A DNA stretch of 64,000 nt from assembly GCA_020740775.1 (NCBI GenBank), contig JAHEWK010000008.1:3038001-3102000 (forward strand). Reading direction: 5' to 3'. The notes beneath the pieces are model-generated. The model did not search any database and was not told where the DNA came from. It saw only the letters and a program-made list of their open reading frames with translations. Position numbers and translations under genes: made by a program. The stretch comes from Ilyonectria destructans (lineage: Eukaryota; Ascomycota; Sordariomycetes; Hypocreales; Nectriaceae). How positions within the stretch are numbered: position 1 is the stretch's first letter; every line of letters begins with the position of its first letter. Positions 11,477-21,474 of the stretch are shown piece by piece.

Positions 11477-11834
11477 GATCAGATAAGATGGTCTGATTGA
11501 TGGCAAGATTAGATCGCCGAGCCTCTGCCCAGACGCAGGGAAGCATGCAGAAGCGCAGAAGAGTGCAGTGGCGGGAAAAGAAACAGCCGACCCGGTAGGT
11601 GAGCGGGTACTCTATCCATCCGTACGCAGGGAGTGCATATGTGCCTCCGCCCGGGATGTACAAGGACACCAGGATCAGATAAGATTAAGACGGGACGACG
11701 GTTGACAGATCGTCGCGGGCCCAGCGCCAAACCCAAACGCCATGTGCGCCATGTGCTGTGGGAATGAGTGAAAACGGCGAGGGATTAACGACCGAACTCG
11801 GCCTGTCGACGTGGGGTCCATGATCAGATAAGAT
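11477..11834 (+). promoter_or_regulatory. Three identical GATCAGATAAGAT sites (SreA/Fep1-type iron-GATA consensus)
   Basis: The 13-mer GATCAGATAAGAT occurs exactly at 11477-11489, 11673-11685 and 11822-11834. Each contains ATCAGATAA, a perfect match to ATCWGATAA, the published consensus of the fungal iron-responsive GATA repressor SreA. Copies 1 and 2 share 17 identical bases (CCAGGATCAGATAAGAT); copies 1 and 3 also share downstream GATG/CTGAT blocks, so the sites seem to have arisen by duplication. They lie 825-1182 bp upstream of the ABC transporter start and about 4 kb before the siderophore transporter. Confidence 0.6.
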
Positions 11835-13175
11835 GTGCTGATGGATGAGACAACAACCAACAGAACCTCGTGTGCCGCCAAGCAACGCGCGCTCAGCGCC
11901 AAGTGTAAGCAGGCATGAACTGCAATGTCGTAGACAGAATGGAGAAGGGATTGGCCTCGCAACGAGTTGCTAGAAGCACGCCAAATCAAAAGCGGTGAGA
12001 TCGGCCGCCAAGCTTCTGCGCCAAGTCCGGGCTAAGGTGGGATTGTCGGTTTGACAGCCAAACTGGGACTGCCATGTGGGCACCGGTTGCTCTCCCACAT
12101 TCCAGGTCATCCCGGCTTCATTCTCAGCGAAGCCTTTAGAGTAATAATAGAGTAAAGCGGACGGTGGGGGCACGTCCGGTTGATGCCGGATCGGGCGGCG
12201 TAGCACCGGCGTGACAACCGGCGTCGGGTCCGAGACACGGAAGACGCGACCGGATCGGGCCAAATACTGCCACAAGGCTCAAGTCTCCGGAGCATTCTGC
12301 ACAACGTAGCCTGTTTGAACACTGCCGTGGCGGCAGACGCTGACTAGCCGGCTAGTGTCCGCTATGCTTGAAAATCCTCATCCACGACCGCCCAATTGGA
12401 CGCCTCCCACACCCCAGCCCCGGATCCCACGTCGACTAGATCAGGCAAATCTGGCCCAAACGAGCTTTAGCTTGTGCTAGGGACTGCCGCCGGGAGTGGC
12501 TGGAGTGGCTGACGAGTGCCGGGTTGTGGGTGGGCTCAGGGCTGCGTGGGCCTGGTCAGAGGACTCACTGTCTGTCCCCTGGCAGTGCTTTGATTTTTTT
12601 GGGTTTCTCTCATTGCAGACATCCAACGTGGTTTGTTCGACTGTGAGGGGATTACGCTACAGATATCTCATCGCCCCTTGGTAAACCCGCTATTACTTCC
12701 AACAACCAAGTCAACGTGGAGCATTTAATTCAAACTCGACCTCGGGTCGTTGCGGTATTTTCTCAATTCCCTTCCTCTTCTCTAGCCACTCCGTACTAAG
12801 AACCATATAATTGAATTTCAATCTAGGGTAAAGCCACGTCATTCCCAAGGCGCTAACAAACATAGTTCACATGCCATATGCCATAGTGAAATCCCATGTT
12901 CCCGAATCAATCCGAGAATGGCAACCCGCGCGCCCATCACACCACATGCAGTAGGGAGTCCGTCAATCATTCGACTGGCGCCTTGGGACCAACAAGCGCT
13001 GGGATCATTGCCGGGGTTGCTTGCCAACCAACAACGACGATTAGTGGCGTGAAAGCGGGCCAGCCTCCTATTATACGCGGAGTCGGCATATGCGTTGTAA
13101 GGCTTGGCGTGGATAGCAGGTGGATTAATCCACTCAATAGGCACAAACCGAGATATCCATTGGACCATGCGGAGA

Positions 13176-13260
13176 ATGGGACATCACGCGGCTTAACCCA
13201 CTCTATAGACATACTCGAAAGGTGCCTTGGATAATCCCCGGGATGGAACATCACGCGGCC
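13176..13260. repeat. Degenerate direct repeat, 67-bp spacing
   Basis: The block ATGGGACATCACGCGGC at 13176 recurs as ATGGAACATCACGCGGC at 13243, each followed by a similar CCACT...ATAGACA or CCACT...ACAGGCA tail. A weaker third copy of the tail (CCACTCAATAGGCA) lies just before, near 13130. It looks like a decayed tandem repeat of about 67 bp; no function is evident. Confidence 0.55.
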
Positions 13261-13907
13261 TACTCCACTAAACAGGCATTCGACCGAACAGCCGAAATAA
13301 CAAGTTACATTGGTCAAGGTTGTGAATTAACCTGTCAAATAGGCTTGTCCAATCGGATCTTGATTGCCTCCACGCCCCTCCACTTTGTTACCCAACCTAA
13401 AGAAAACTGCAACACTATCTGGCTCATGCTACATTGCACAAGTTGTGAGAGGATATGATTTTTTATCAACCCTGGGGTGACTTTTGGGTGCATAAAAACG
13501 TCTTCGCTTTACTGGACGGCAAAGGGAGTCATTCATTACAAGCCGCTATTCAGGCCTACTGTGGTGCTGCCAATACAACAATTATCCCTCTTTGATGCCT
13601 CACATGCCTCTTGCGGAAGCGATCTGCAACCCCGTGTATGAGCCAAGCCGCCGGATGGTCGATGGTGCAAACCGCATTCATCCACTAAGAGTGCTCATCT
13701 TTGTGGCTGTGCCGCTTGGCAGCATAAACTCGCTCTCGTCCAAGCGTAGACTCTCGGAGTGAATAAGTTACATGGCAGGCATGGCGGGTATCGAGCCAAG
13801 TATTATGCCGGGTATCGTGCACACATGTGCATACTACTGCTACTGCCAATGGTAGCATTGCATCCTTCTCACTGATACAATCGTTGGATTCTCCGCGAAG
13901 CTCGTCA

Positions 13908-13931
13908 CAGACCTGGTCTCAGACCTGGTCT
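13908..13931. repeat. Tandem duplication of a 12-bp palindromic element
   Basis: CAGACCTGGTCT occurs twice head to tail (13908-13919 and 13920-13931). Each unit contains AGACCTGGTCT, an inverted repeat around a central T. It sits about 190 bp upstream of the GNAT start codon, where a dimeric regulator could bind; that is inference. Confidence 0.75.
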
Positions 13932-14014
13932 GGGATGGTAGGGTCATGGCGGGAAGAGATCTGCAAGTCTCACTACTACGTATTATCATTGATTACCCTG
14001 GTGCCCTGTGTGAG

Positions 14015-14023
14015 TATATAAGA
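14015..14023 (+). promoter_or_regulatory. TATA box of the GNAT gene
   Basis: TATATAAGA lies about 95-103 bp before the ATG at 14118, a normal place for a fungal core promoter. It is followed by CA-rich sequence suitable for transcription start. Confidence 0.55.
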
Positions 14024-14117
14024 GGGGGAGCACCGTGGAGAAATGCCCAGGAGAACAGCACCGGCACAACTACACACACAATAATACTCACAACTATCCT
14101 CCTCAATTCCGCCCATT

Positions 14118-14693
14118 ATGAGCCAGTCGACGTTGACCACCGCCCGTCTTGAGATGGTGCCTCTAGGGCGCGAACATGGCGACTTCCTCTACCAGCTAGA
14201 CGCGAACCCCGATGTCATGAAGTACATTGGATACGGCAAGCCACTGACGGCCGAAGAGTCCGGAATCGTCCTCAACCATCTGCTCGACACGGCCATGCCC
14301 GGATCTGGGCTTGGAACCTGGGCCGGCTTTGCAGGAGGCGAATTTGTCGGCTGGTGGGTGCTCGCGCCCAGCCAAAGCGATGACACACCACCGAAACTGC
14401 TCCAAGAGCGCACCATCTTCGGCTTCCGCATTGCCCCGAACTTCTGGGGCAAGGGGTTCGCCAAGGAGGGCTCCCGCGAGCTGTTGAAGCATGGGTTCCA
14501 GGACTTGGGCGTGAAGGAGGTGTTTGGAGACACCATGGCCGTCAACGCGGGTTCCCGAGCGACGATGGCGACGTGCGGATTGAGGCATGTCCGGACTTTC
14601 CACAACCAGTACGACAACCCCCCGCCTGGTATCGAAGAGGGTGAGGTGGAATACCGGATTACCAAGGATGAATGGTTGGCGCTGCGGAAGTAG
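14118..14693 (+). CDS. GNAT-family N-acetyltransferase (RimJ/RimL-like)
   Basis: Single-exon protein of 191 residues, the normal length for the family, predicted cytosolic. It transfers acetyl from acetyl-CoA to an amine of unknown identity. It starts MSQSTLTTARLEMVPLGREH, the usual RimJ/L opening (TxRLxxxPL). Motif A, which binds the CoA pyrophosphate, is seen in FRIAPNFWGKGFAKEGSRE near residues 97-115, with the R/Q-x-x-G-x-G/A pattern, and strand four continues in a GDTMAVNAGSRATM block (bulge and N-R helix). The ATG has a TATA box about 100 bp upstream. It lies between the ABC transporter and a siderophore transporter on the transporter's strand. Acylation of a siderophore or toxin is conceivable but unsupported. 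Confidence 0.9.
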   Translation: MSQSTLTTARLEMVPLGREHGDFLYQLDANPDVMKYIGYGKPLTAEESGIVLNHLLDTAMPGSGLGTWAGFAGGEFVGWWVLAPSQSDDTPPKLLQERTIFGFRIAPNFWGKGFAKEGSRELLKHGFQDLGVKEVFGDTMAVNAGSRATMATCGLRHVRTFHNQYDNPPPGIEEGEVEYRITKDEWLALRK

Positions 14694-15730
14694 GGACGGA
14701 TTTAGACGACGACGACGACGGGTGTAGTAGACAAATGTAGTTATAGCCAATACCAGCCTTTGCAGCATTCTATGTAAAAGATGCCGGGGTATCTATCTGT
14801 TTGAAAGAAAAAAAAGCATTGCAGCAGTTTTACGAATTTGCCGGTATATTTTCCGAACGGTGACACGTTTCAGCGCGGTAGCCGTGGAAATAACAACCAA
14901 CTGACGCTCTATCACGGTGGCGACAATCCCAACATCAGGTTTTCCTTAGTGGCAGCACCGGGATATGCCGCACGGAGGAACCCGCGTCGATCCAGCATGC
15001 AATTGCTGGGTGTGTTCTTACGGAGTACGGAGTATTCGTACCCAAGTTGTGGCTGACCCAGTCTATCTGGAAATCCCTGCTCAATATGGCTTAGTCGGTG
15101 TTGGTGCTACGGAGTACTCTCGGGGTGAGGCTATCCCGAGGCGACTCTGATCCCCGAGACATTCAGGGGTCCCATGGTCACTCCTTGGCAACCCACGAAC
15201 CACTGTTGCAGCCACGTAACGCGCGAGGTGCGTTACGTACATGGTTGTGAATGGTCCGATCTAATCAATCGTGGAATCAGATTAGATCAAAATTTTCACA
15301 TCACGCCGGGTTCACGTCGCCGAGCAGCGTGTGACTCGTGATTCCGCCCAGGGTATTACCTATTACCACTCCAGGGTTTGTTCTACTTACTACCGAGTAC
15401 TGCCACTCCGCTAGTCGTCTCGTCTTGCCAAGGGCATTTGTCCACCGGCCGAACTCGGACGTACCCCACGCCTTTCCCACTTGTAACCTGATGCTGGATT
15501 AATGGCCCCCGTTATTCCTGCAGACATGGCCCTTTTGGGAAACGTTGGTCACCATCGCGGCATTCTGCGCCATTTGCGAACCAACAGACGCCCACGCGGG
15601 ACTGCACGCGCCGGGTTCTGGGGTGCTGCACGCCGAGGTTAAAGATGGAATCCTTCGCTCTTCAGTTCGGTTGCATTCAGTCCTTCTCAGTTGCATGCAC
15701 ATTTGGTTCTACCCTGTCAGCTCAACCACA
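14694..15730. other. Promoter region of the siderophore transporter
   Basis: No gene is seen in this kilobase. It contains repeated CGGAGTA blocks (about 15019, 15026 and 15109) and the GATCTAATC/GATTAGATC inverted repeat. The stretch is probably the regulatory region of the transporter that starts at 15731. Confidence 0.55.
15258..15288. promoter_or_regulatory. 9-bp inverted repeat upstream of the siderophore transporter
   Basis: GATCTAATC (15258-15266) and GATTAGATC (15280-15288) are exact inverted copies with a 13-base spacer. The right arm lies within ATCAGATTA, one substitution from ATCWGATAA, the iron GATA repressor consensus. It is 440-470 bp upstream of the transporter ATG. Function is inferred. 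Confidence 0.45.
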
Positions 15731-17701
15731 ATGTCCTTCCTGAACAAGCTCGCTGGTCGCAAGACCACCGACGACACTCAGCCTGATAATGGCGATGTCG
15801 AGACCCAGGTTGTAACCAACGACAAGGAGACTGGCGGCGTCTATCCCAACGACACTACCGGCGATAGCCATTCTGATGACAATGCGCCCACCAAAGATGC
15901 CCAGCGTGGTGTTCAGGAAATCGAAGCCGTGACCCTGGTCTGGACCAAGACGCACCTGGTCTGTCTTTTGGGCCTGTAAGTTCTACTCTTCTCTAGCTGC
16001 GGTGCCCGTACCTCACTAACCACGGTTTTAACAGCATCTGGCTTCTTTTCCTGGTCAATGGATTCCGTCTCTCGATTCTCGCCACCCTGGCGCCCTTCGT
16101 CACCAGCGAATGGAGGATGCACTCGCTCACCACCGTCATCTCCATCGTCGCAGACAGCATGACCGCCGCGTGCTACATCCCCATGGCCAAGATGCTGGAC
16201 GTGTGGGGTCGCGCTCAAGGCTTCGCCGTCATGGTCGCCGGCGCTACTTTGGGCCTTGTTCTCATGGCCGTGTCCCACAACCTCGCTACTTTCTGCGCTG
16301 CGCAGGTGAGAGTCTTGAGTACCACGTTTTAGACACCCCAAATGCTAATCATGACGTGACAGGTCTTCTACCAGGTCGGTTTCGGAGGCATCATCTACAC
16401 CGTCTGTGTGCTCGCGGCTGATGCCACAAACCTGAGGAACCGAGGTATCGCCTTTGCCTTCACCTCGTCCCCTTACATGATTACCGCCTTCGCCGGATCC
16501 AAGGCTGCTGAGGGTTTCTACCTCAACGTCAACTGGCGATGGGGTTTCGGCTGCTTCGCCATCATTCTACCCGTCATCACCGCCCCTCTCTTCCTGCTGC
16601 TGCAGGCCAACCTTAAGAAAGCCTACGACCAAGGCATCATCACCAGGACGAGCAGTGGCCGGACCTTTTTGCAGAGCCTCTGGTACGGCATTGTCCAGTT
16701 CGATTGTGAGTCAACCAACCCAGTATTCTCCAAACTGCGCAGAATGCTAATTTCTGTCTCAATCAATAGTGCTCGGAATCGTCCTTTTTGCCGGCGGCTT
16801 CACCACCTTCCTCCTGCCGTTTACTCTCGCCCGCTCCGCCCCCAATGGCTGGAAGACTGACTACATCATTGCTATGATTGTCACTGGTTTCGTCGTGGTC
16901 ATCATCTTTGTCCTGTACGAGATGTTCCTGTCTCCGGTGCCGTTCCTGAACAAGAAGTTCATGTCTGACCGCACCGTCATTGCCGCGTGCCTCATCGATA
17001 TGACTTACCAAGCGTCTTACTACTGCTGGGCCAGCTACTTTACGTCCTTCCTGATGGTCGTAAACAACCTAACTATTGCTGAGGCCGGATACGTCAACAG
17101 CACCTTCCAGATTGTCTCTGGTGTTCTTCTGTTCTTCGTTGGCTACATGATCCGCCGAACCGGTTATTACAAGTGGCTCTTCTACATTGCCGTCCCGCTG
17201 TACATCTTCTCCCAGGGCCTGATGATCCACTTCCGTACCCCCAACGGAAAGATCGGCTACATTGTCATGTGCGAGATCTTCATTTCCATGGGCGGAAGTG
17301 TCTTCATTCTTTGCATGCAGCTGGCCGTTCTCGCCGCTGTCGACCATCAGCACGTTGCTGCTGCTCTGGCCACGCTATTTGTGTCCGGCAGTATCGGCGG
17401 TGCTATCGGTAACACCATCTCTGGTGCTATCTGGACCAACACCTTCCTGCCGGGTCTTTACAGATACATGCCAGAGTCCGCGACGGCACTCATCCCGACC
17501 ATCTACGGAGATGTGACTGCGCAATTGTCCTACGCCGTTGGGTCCGAGGAGCGATTGGGAATCCAGAAGGCTTATGGTTACGCCCAGACCAGAATGCTTG
17601 CCGCTGGAACTGGCATCATGGCCCTGTCCTTCATCTGGGTTTTCATGTTGAGGAACCTGAATGTCAAGAAGATGTCGCAGACCAAGGGTACTGTGTTCTA
17701 A
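15731..17701 (+). CDS. Siderophore iron transporter (MFS, SIT/ARN family, MirB-like)
   Basis: Plasma-membrane proton symporter importing a ferri-siderophore. Four exons (15731-15975, 16035-16305, 16363-16705, 16770-17701) join in frame to 596 residues, typical for the family; introns are 57-64 bp with GTAAGT, GTGAGA and GTGAGT donors. A hydrophilic acidic N-terminus of about 75 residues precedes some 14 membrane segments. Family landmarks include LVNGFRLSILATLAPFV, the SIVADSMTAACYIPMAKMLD block, WRWGFGCFAI, and the loop YFTSFLMVVNNLTIAEAGY. The last loop near GDVTAQLSYAVGSEERLGIQ is the usual conserved extracellular region. Genes of this family are normally repressed by iron through a GATA factor. 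Which siderophore is carried cannot be told. Confidence 0.95.
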
Positions 17702-20700
17702 ACACGGTGTGCCGCAAGTTTCAGCAGCGCGCCTGGCAATACGATACACGATACATGTCACTGGGATGGTGGGTTTAATCTGGAGGGGAGCTTGATTTCT
17801 GGGTCAGGAAGGAATTGAGGTCTGTTAAGACACTAGGTTTTAGTCATCTGTTGTGGCGGCATCGTTGCGTGTTCTGGTCACTCAGAGATCGCATTTCTCA
17901 ACTTCGATTCTTTACAATTATCTATTCATTAATTTAAAATTCATCCCCAGAATGTTGGAGTTATTCTTTTCGTCTTGTGTCCTTTCGTCTTATGAACTTG
18001 ATCGACGAGTGTGATCAGACGGACTCTAGGTGAATCTTGTGCACCCCGCCGACGAGGATCCCGTATCAACTAGGCTTCGCATTGTGGCGCTATACTTTGA
18101 AGAGCTTGATCTACGCGCTTTCTTGACGCCCGGCTTCTTTAAGGCATAGTGGCCACGCATGTGGCGTCTTCGCGTCGAATTTCATCCCTGCCGACCCGAC
18201 GGGCGCTGGTTCTTTGTCGGGCCGCGTGGGGAGAATCTTAGGGTTGAGGCTTCGGATGATTCGTCGTTGCAGTGTCATCGTTGGAGGAGCCGTGCTGAAG
18301 TGACAATGCGCTGACGGCATGGTGCGTTAGCAGAGCCGGGTCCAAGCCTCTAGCACCACGGGCTGTGATAGTGGCAGCGCCGCTCATCATCCCTGCAGCC
18401 GTCGATTGGCTGGCCCCTGGGACGGGACATAACACGGTCGGATGTCGGCACGAGGGGCTGATTGAACGGTCGTTCCCGCACTAAGCCGGCCCGGGACGTG
18501 GCTCTGGTAGTCAGGGGCACGCCGAGACTTGCTCTAGATGATCTAGTGCCTGACCAGCCTCAAAGCTTAACGTCCCAGCCCCTCAGGTTCCGGCAGAGGG
18601 AGAGGCTCTTTGGGAGGCTTACCCGGCAAGTATCGACGTCAATCGTCTGTTGGGCTTGTCCTTCTTGACCTGGCTCTTACTAAAACATGATGCCATTGTC
18701 TCTCTGTGGAGATAGTGTATGTTGGATTATCGACGTGGTACGATGATCCAAATACATTAAATCTGCTGACTAAGCGTTGATGTTGGTCCTAAAGGCATTG
18801 CCCACAAAGCATGTGCACCAGGGCCTGTCGACCTCTCCGTATCCCACTTCTGGGCTCCTTCACATGTGAGAAGACGTACACTGCCGTATTATCTGGGAAC
18901 ATCTTAGTAATTTGCCAGTATCATTGGCCATAGCACCAGCATATTGATGGGGCTTCTCCATTACTCAAACGTCATACGGTTATGAATGGCTTCCAATAGT
19001 GCAGAACACTAACCTTATATCCTCATTATTAGGGAGAATTCGGGTGCTTACTACGTAGATGCTGGAACAACTTAGGTTCTACCCCCTAACTCAAAGATGC
19101 ACTGCAACACCATATAGCCTTATTTCCTCTGGCCCTTTCTCCAGGCTAAGGCAGGTCAATCCTGCGTCATTGAGTTGTAAATTCGTCGGCGGTTCACCAA
19201 CCAGGAATACCAAGCTTAACAGCGGAAGCACCCATCACCATGACAACAGACCTGCGGACTTTGCTTCTCGGGGGAGTCCAGCCCGCTGATTCCCATCACG
19301 ATGGGGTCATCTCTCACGTCAATGTCACCCTCGGCACGGCTAAGCCACCTGATGCCTCGCCTGAGCTAGTCTAGAAGGCCAAGCTAGCGAACAATCAGGC
19401 CATCATGAGCGAGAACAACCAGCTAGTGGTTGAGCATCTACCTGTCTAATAGGCACTAGCTCCGCCAGTGTGCGTCATGTGAGTATATTGCCATTAACTG
19501 ATAGTACCGCTATTTGCCGAAGTCATCACACGGTACGGGCGACAAGCAGCTAAAATACTCTATGGGTATGGCGGGTGTGACCAAGAGGCTGAGCTGAGCT
19601 GCAAGCATCTTGGTTTGCATCTTCGTGGGCGTACATGAATGAGTGCCTGGAATGTATCCCGGAATATGATGAAGCATAGTCTAAGGCGTCCGCTCTTGTA
19701 GCCGTTTATAGTATAGAGTACCCTCTCTGCTAGACTCTTAACGCCGTTTCTCGCATGTGATATGTATCTAGACGGCCGTCCTTAGCCGTCACCAGGGCGT
19801 CTACAAGTAATCAGGCAGCAAACGGCCAATCTTTTGGCTGTTGAAGGGTCACATGTGACATCCCCATTTCAGCGCTGGAGAAATAATAATGACGCAGAAC
19901 CTACCCATATGCATTCCATGTAGTAAAGACCCTGGTTAGGATAACGCCCTGCGAATCAGATTGCGGTTGAGAAGACGTTATCGAACAAGTATTAACAAAT
20001 AAAAAAATAGAATCGCCAAAATTAAACAAGGTTAAAATATAAATGAGTAAAAGTACACTATTCCTAAAATTCTTCTGAATTATCTGTCGATACCCTTTAT
20101 TTATTAATTACCTGTGGCAGGCCGTTAATCGAGGGGTATAGGGTAGGCTATCTGAGAAGAGTTGGGACGGAGTAATGCCAGTGACCAAAGTTGACTGCAG
20201 ACAGTCTCATACATCCAAGATAAAATTAGCTAGAGTAGGATCTCTGATTAATATTCCCGGCATTGGTATACTGCCACCCAAGACATCCGAGCCATCCGCT
20301 AATCTGAATTGCCGAGCCTCCCCCGCGTAGAGGGGTATTATTCTCGGCGACGGTCTAGATTTAGGGAAACTTTAGGCAGTGGCAGGCACGTCAGAAGAGC
20401 CCAAAGGGGATTCCATCCAAGCAGAATAAACATCAAGAGTGCCTTTTACCCAACTCTCTGAATCGCTGGACTTTTCCAGGACATGGAGATGTCACGCTGA
20501 CCGCGGCTTCAACATCTCCTAAGAGGGTCCTGGCCACTATGTTATTGCGACGTGTACCCAGAAATGGCGTGCCGCACAATGAATTTATTCTGGTCTTCGC
20601 TGAGTGTAACCCCAGTGTCTTATCCACTCTGCCGCCGCCGCCACACACATTTGGGCGGGAGACCCGTCCCAGTTGCATAAGCCAGGTCCACACTACCGGG

Positions 20701-21474
20701 GGAATTTCGTATTCATATCGTAAAAGACGACTCTGACGGTGTGAGCTGCCACACGCCAATCAATGCCAGGTGTTAGTTTCGTGTAGTGTAACGTAATAGG
20801 CGACAAGGACCAGGGTGACTTAAAAACGGTGGCGGAGGGTTACTGTATAAGAATTGAGGCTGCCTGAAAGAACACGGCTAATGCAAAAGCAGTTCGACCA
20901 GAAGAGTTGACAAGAACCCGGTACGCTACGTCTCTGAAAATAAATAATATGTTACATTACGGATGCCGGTTGTTATCCTGAAGATGGGCCCCTATTATAA
21001 TAATAATCCCTTTTACTAGCAAAGGAGGAGGAGTTCTCGTTCCCTACCCGGTACAGCCATCCGATGCGAGTAATCTGTCATTTAAGTTTGAGACATCGTA
21101 AAGGCGAAAGGAGGAAAAAACGCTGTGGCGTTGGTGGTGGTGTTGGAAGTGATGTTTAGGCCGCAAGTGAGATGTTGGTCAGCCGCCGACTGAGGGGAGG
21201 GCGGTCAACAGTCTACTCGTGGCCTCACACTAGACAAGCCACGAGAGAGATGAGTGGGATTAAGGTGTAGGTCCATGGAAACCGGAATACGCGGCACTGG
21301 TCAAAGTGAGCGGCACACGAGATTGGTCCGCTTGCAGTAATATGACGTCTGACATTATGCTGTGCACAAGTGGTTGAATAACGATAGTTTGACGAGGATA
21401 TATATTTGAATAGGCACTCTCCGGGACTCTTGCGTCATCCCAATTGCCCGCCATACCCTTACTATACTGTCGCT
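17702..21474. other. 3.8-kb gene-free stretch
   Basis: No open frame shows a recognisable product. An AT-rich patch lies near 19980-20110. No tRNA, rRNA or transposon end could be supported. The last few hundred bases are presumably the promoter of the AflR-like regulator. Confidence 0.5.

Larger units (their letters stand above)
10653..14117. other. 3.5-kb gene-free stretch between ABC transporter and GNAT gene
   Basis: No open frame here has coding character, and I recognise no RNA gene. It holds the triplicated GATA-type sites near 11.5-11.8 kb, a degenerate repeat near 13.2 kb, a duplicated palindrome at 13.9 kb and the GNAT promoter. The base composition is balanced and not RIP-like, so it looks like a long regulatory region or decayed sequence too old to recognise. 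Confidence 0.6.

Noticed and set aside
17702..21474. tRNA or rRNA genes in the gene-free stretch
   Set aside because: No cloverleaf with matching A and B boxes and no 5S-like block was found by eye; a tRNA scan would settle it.
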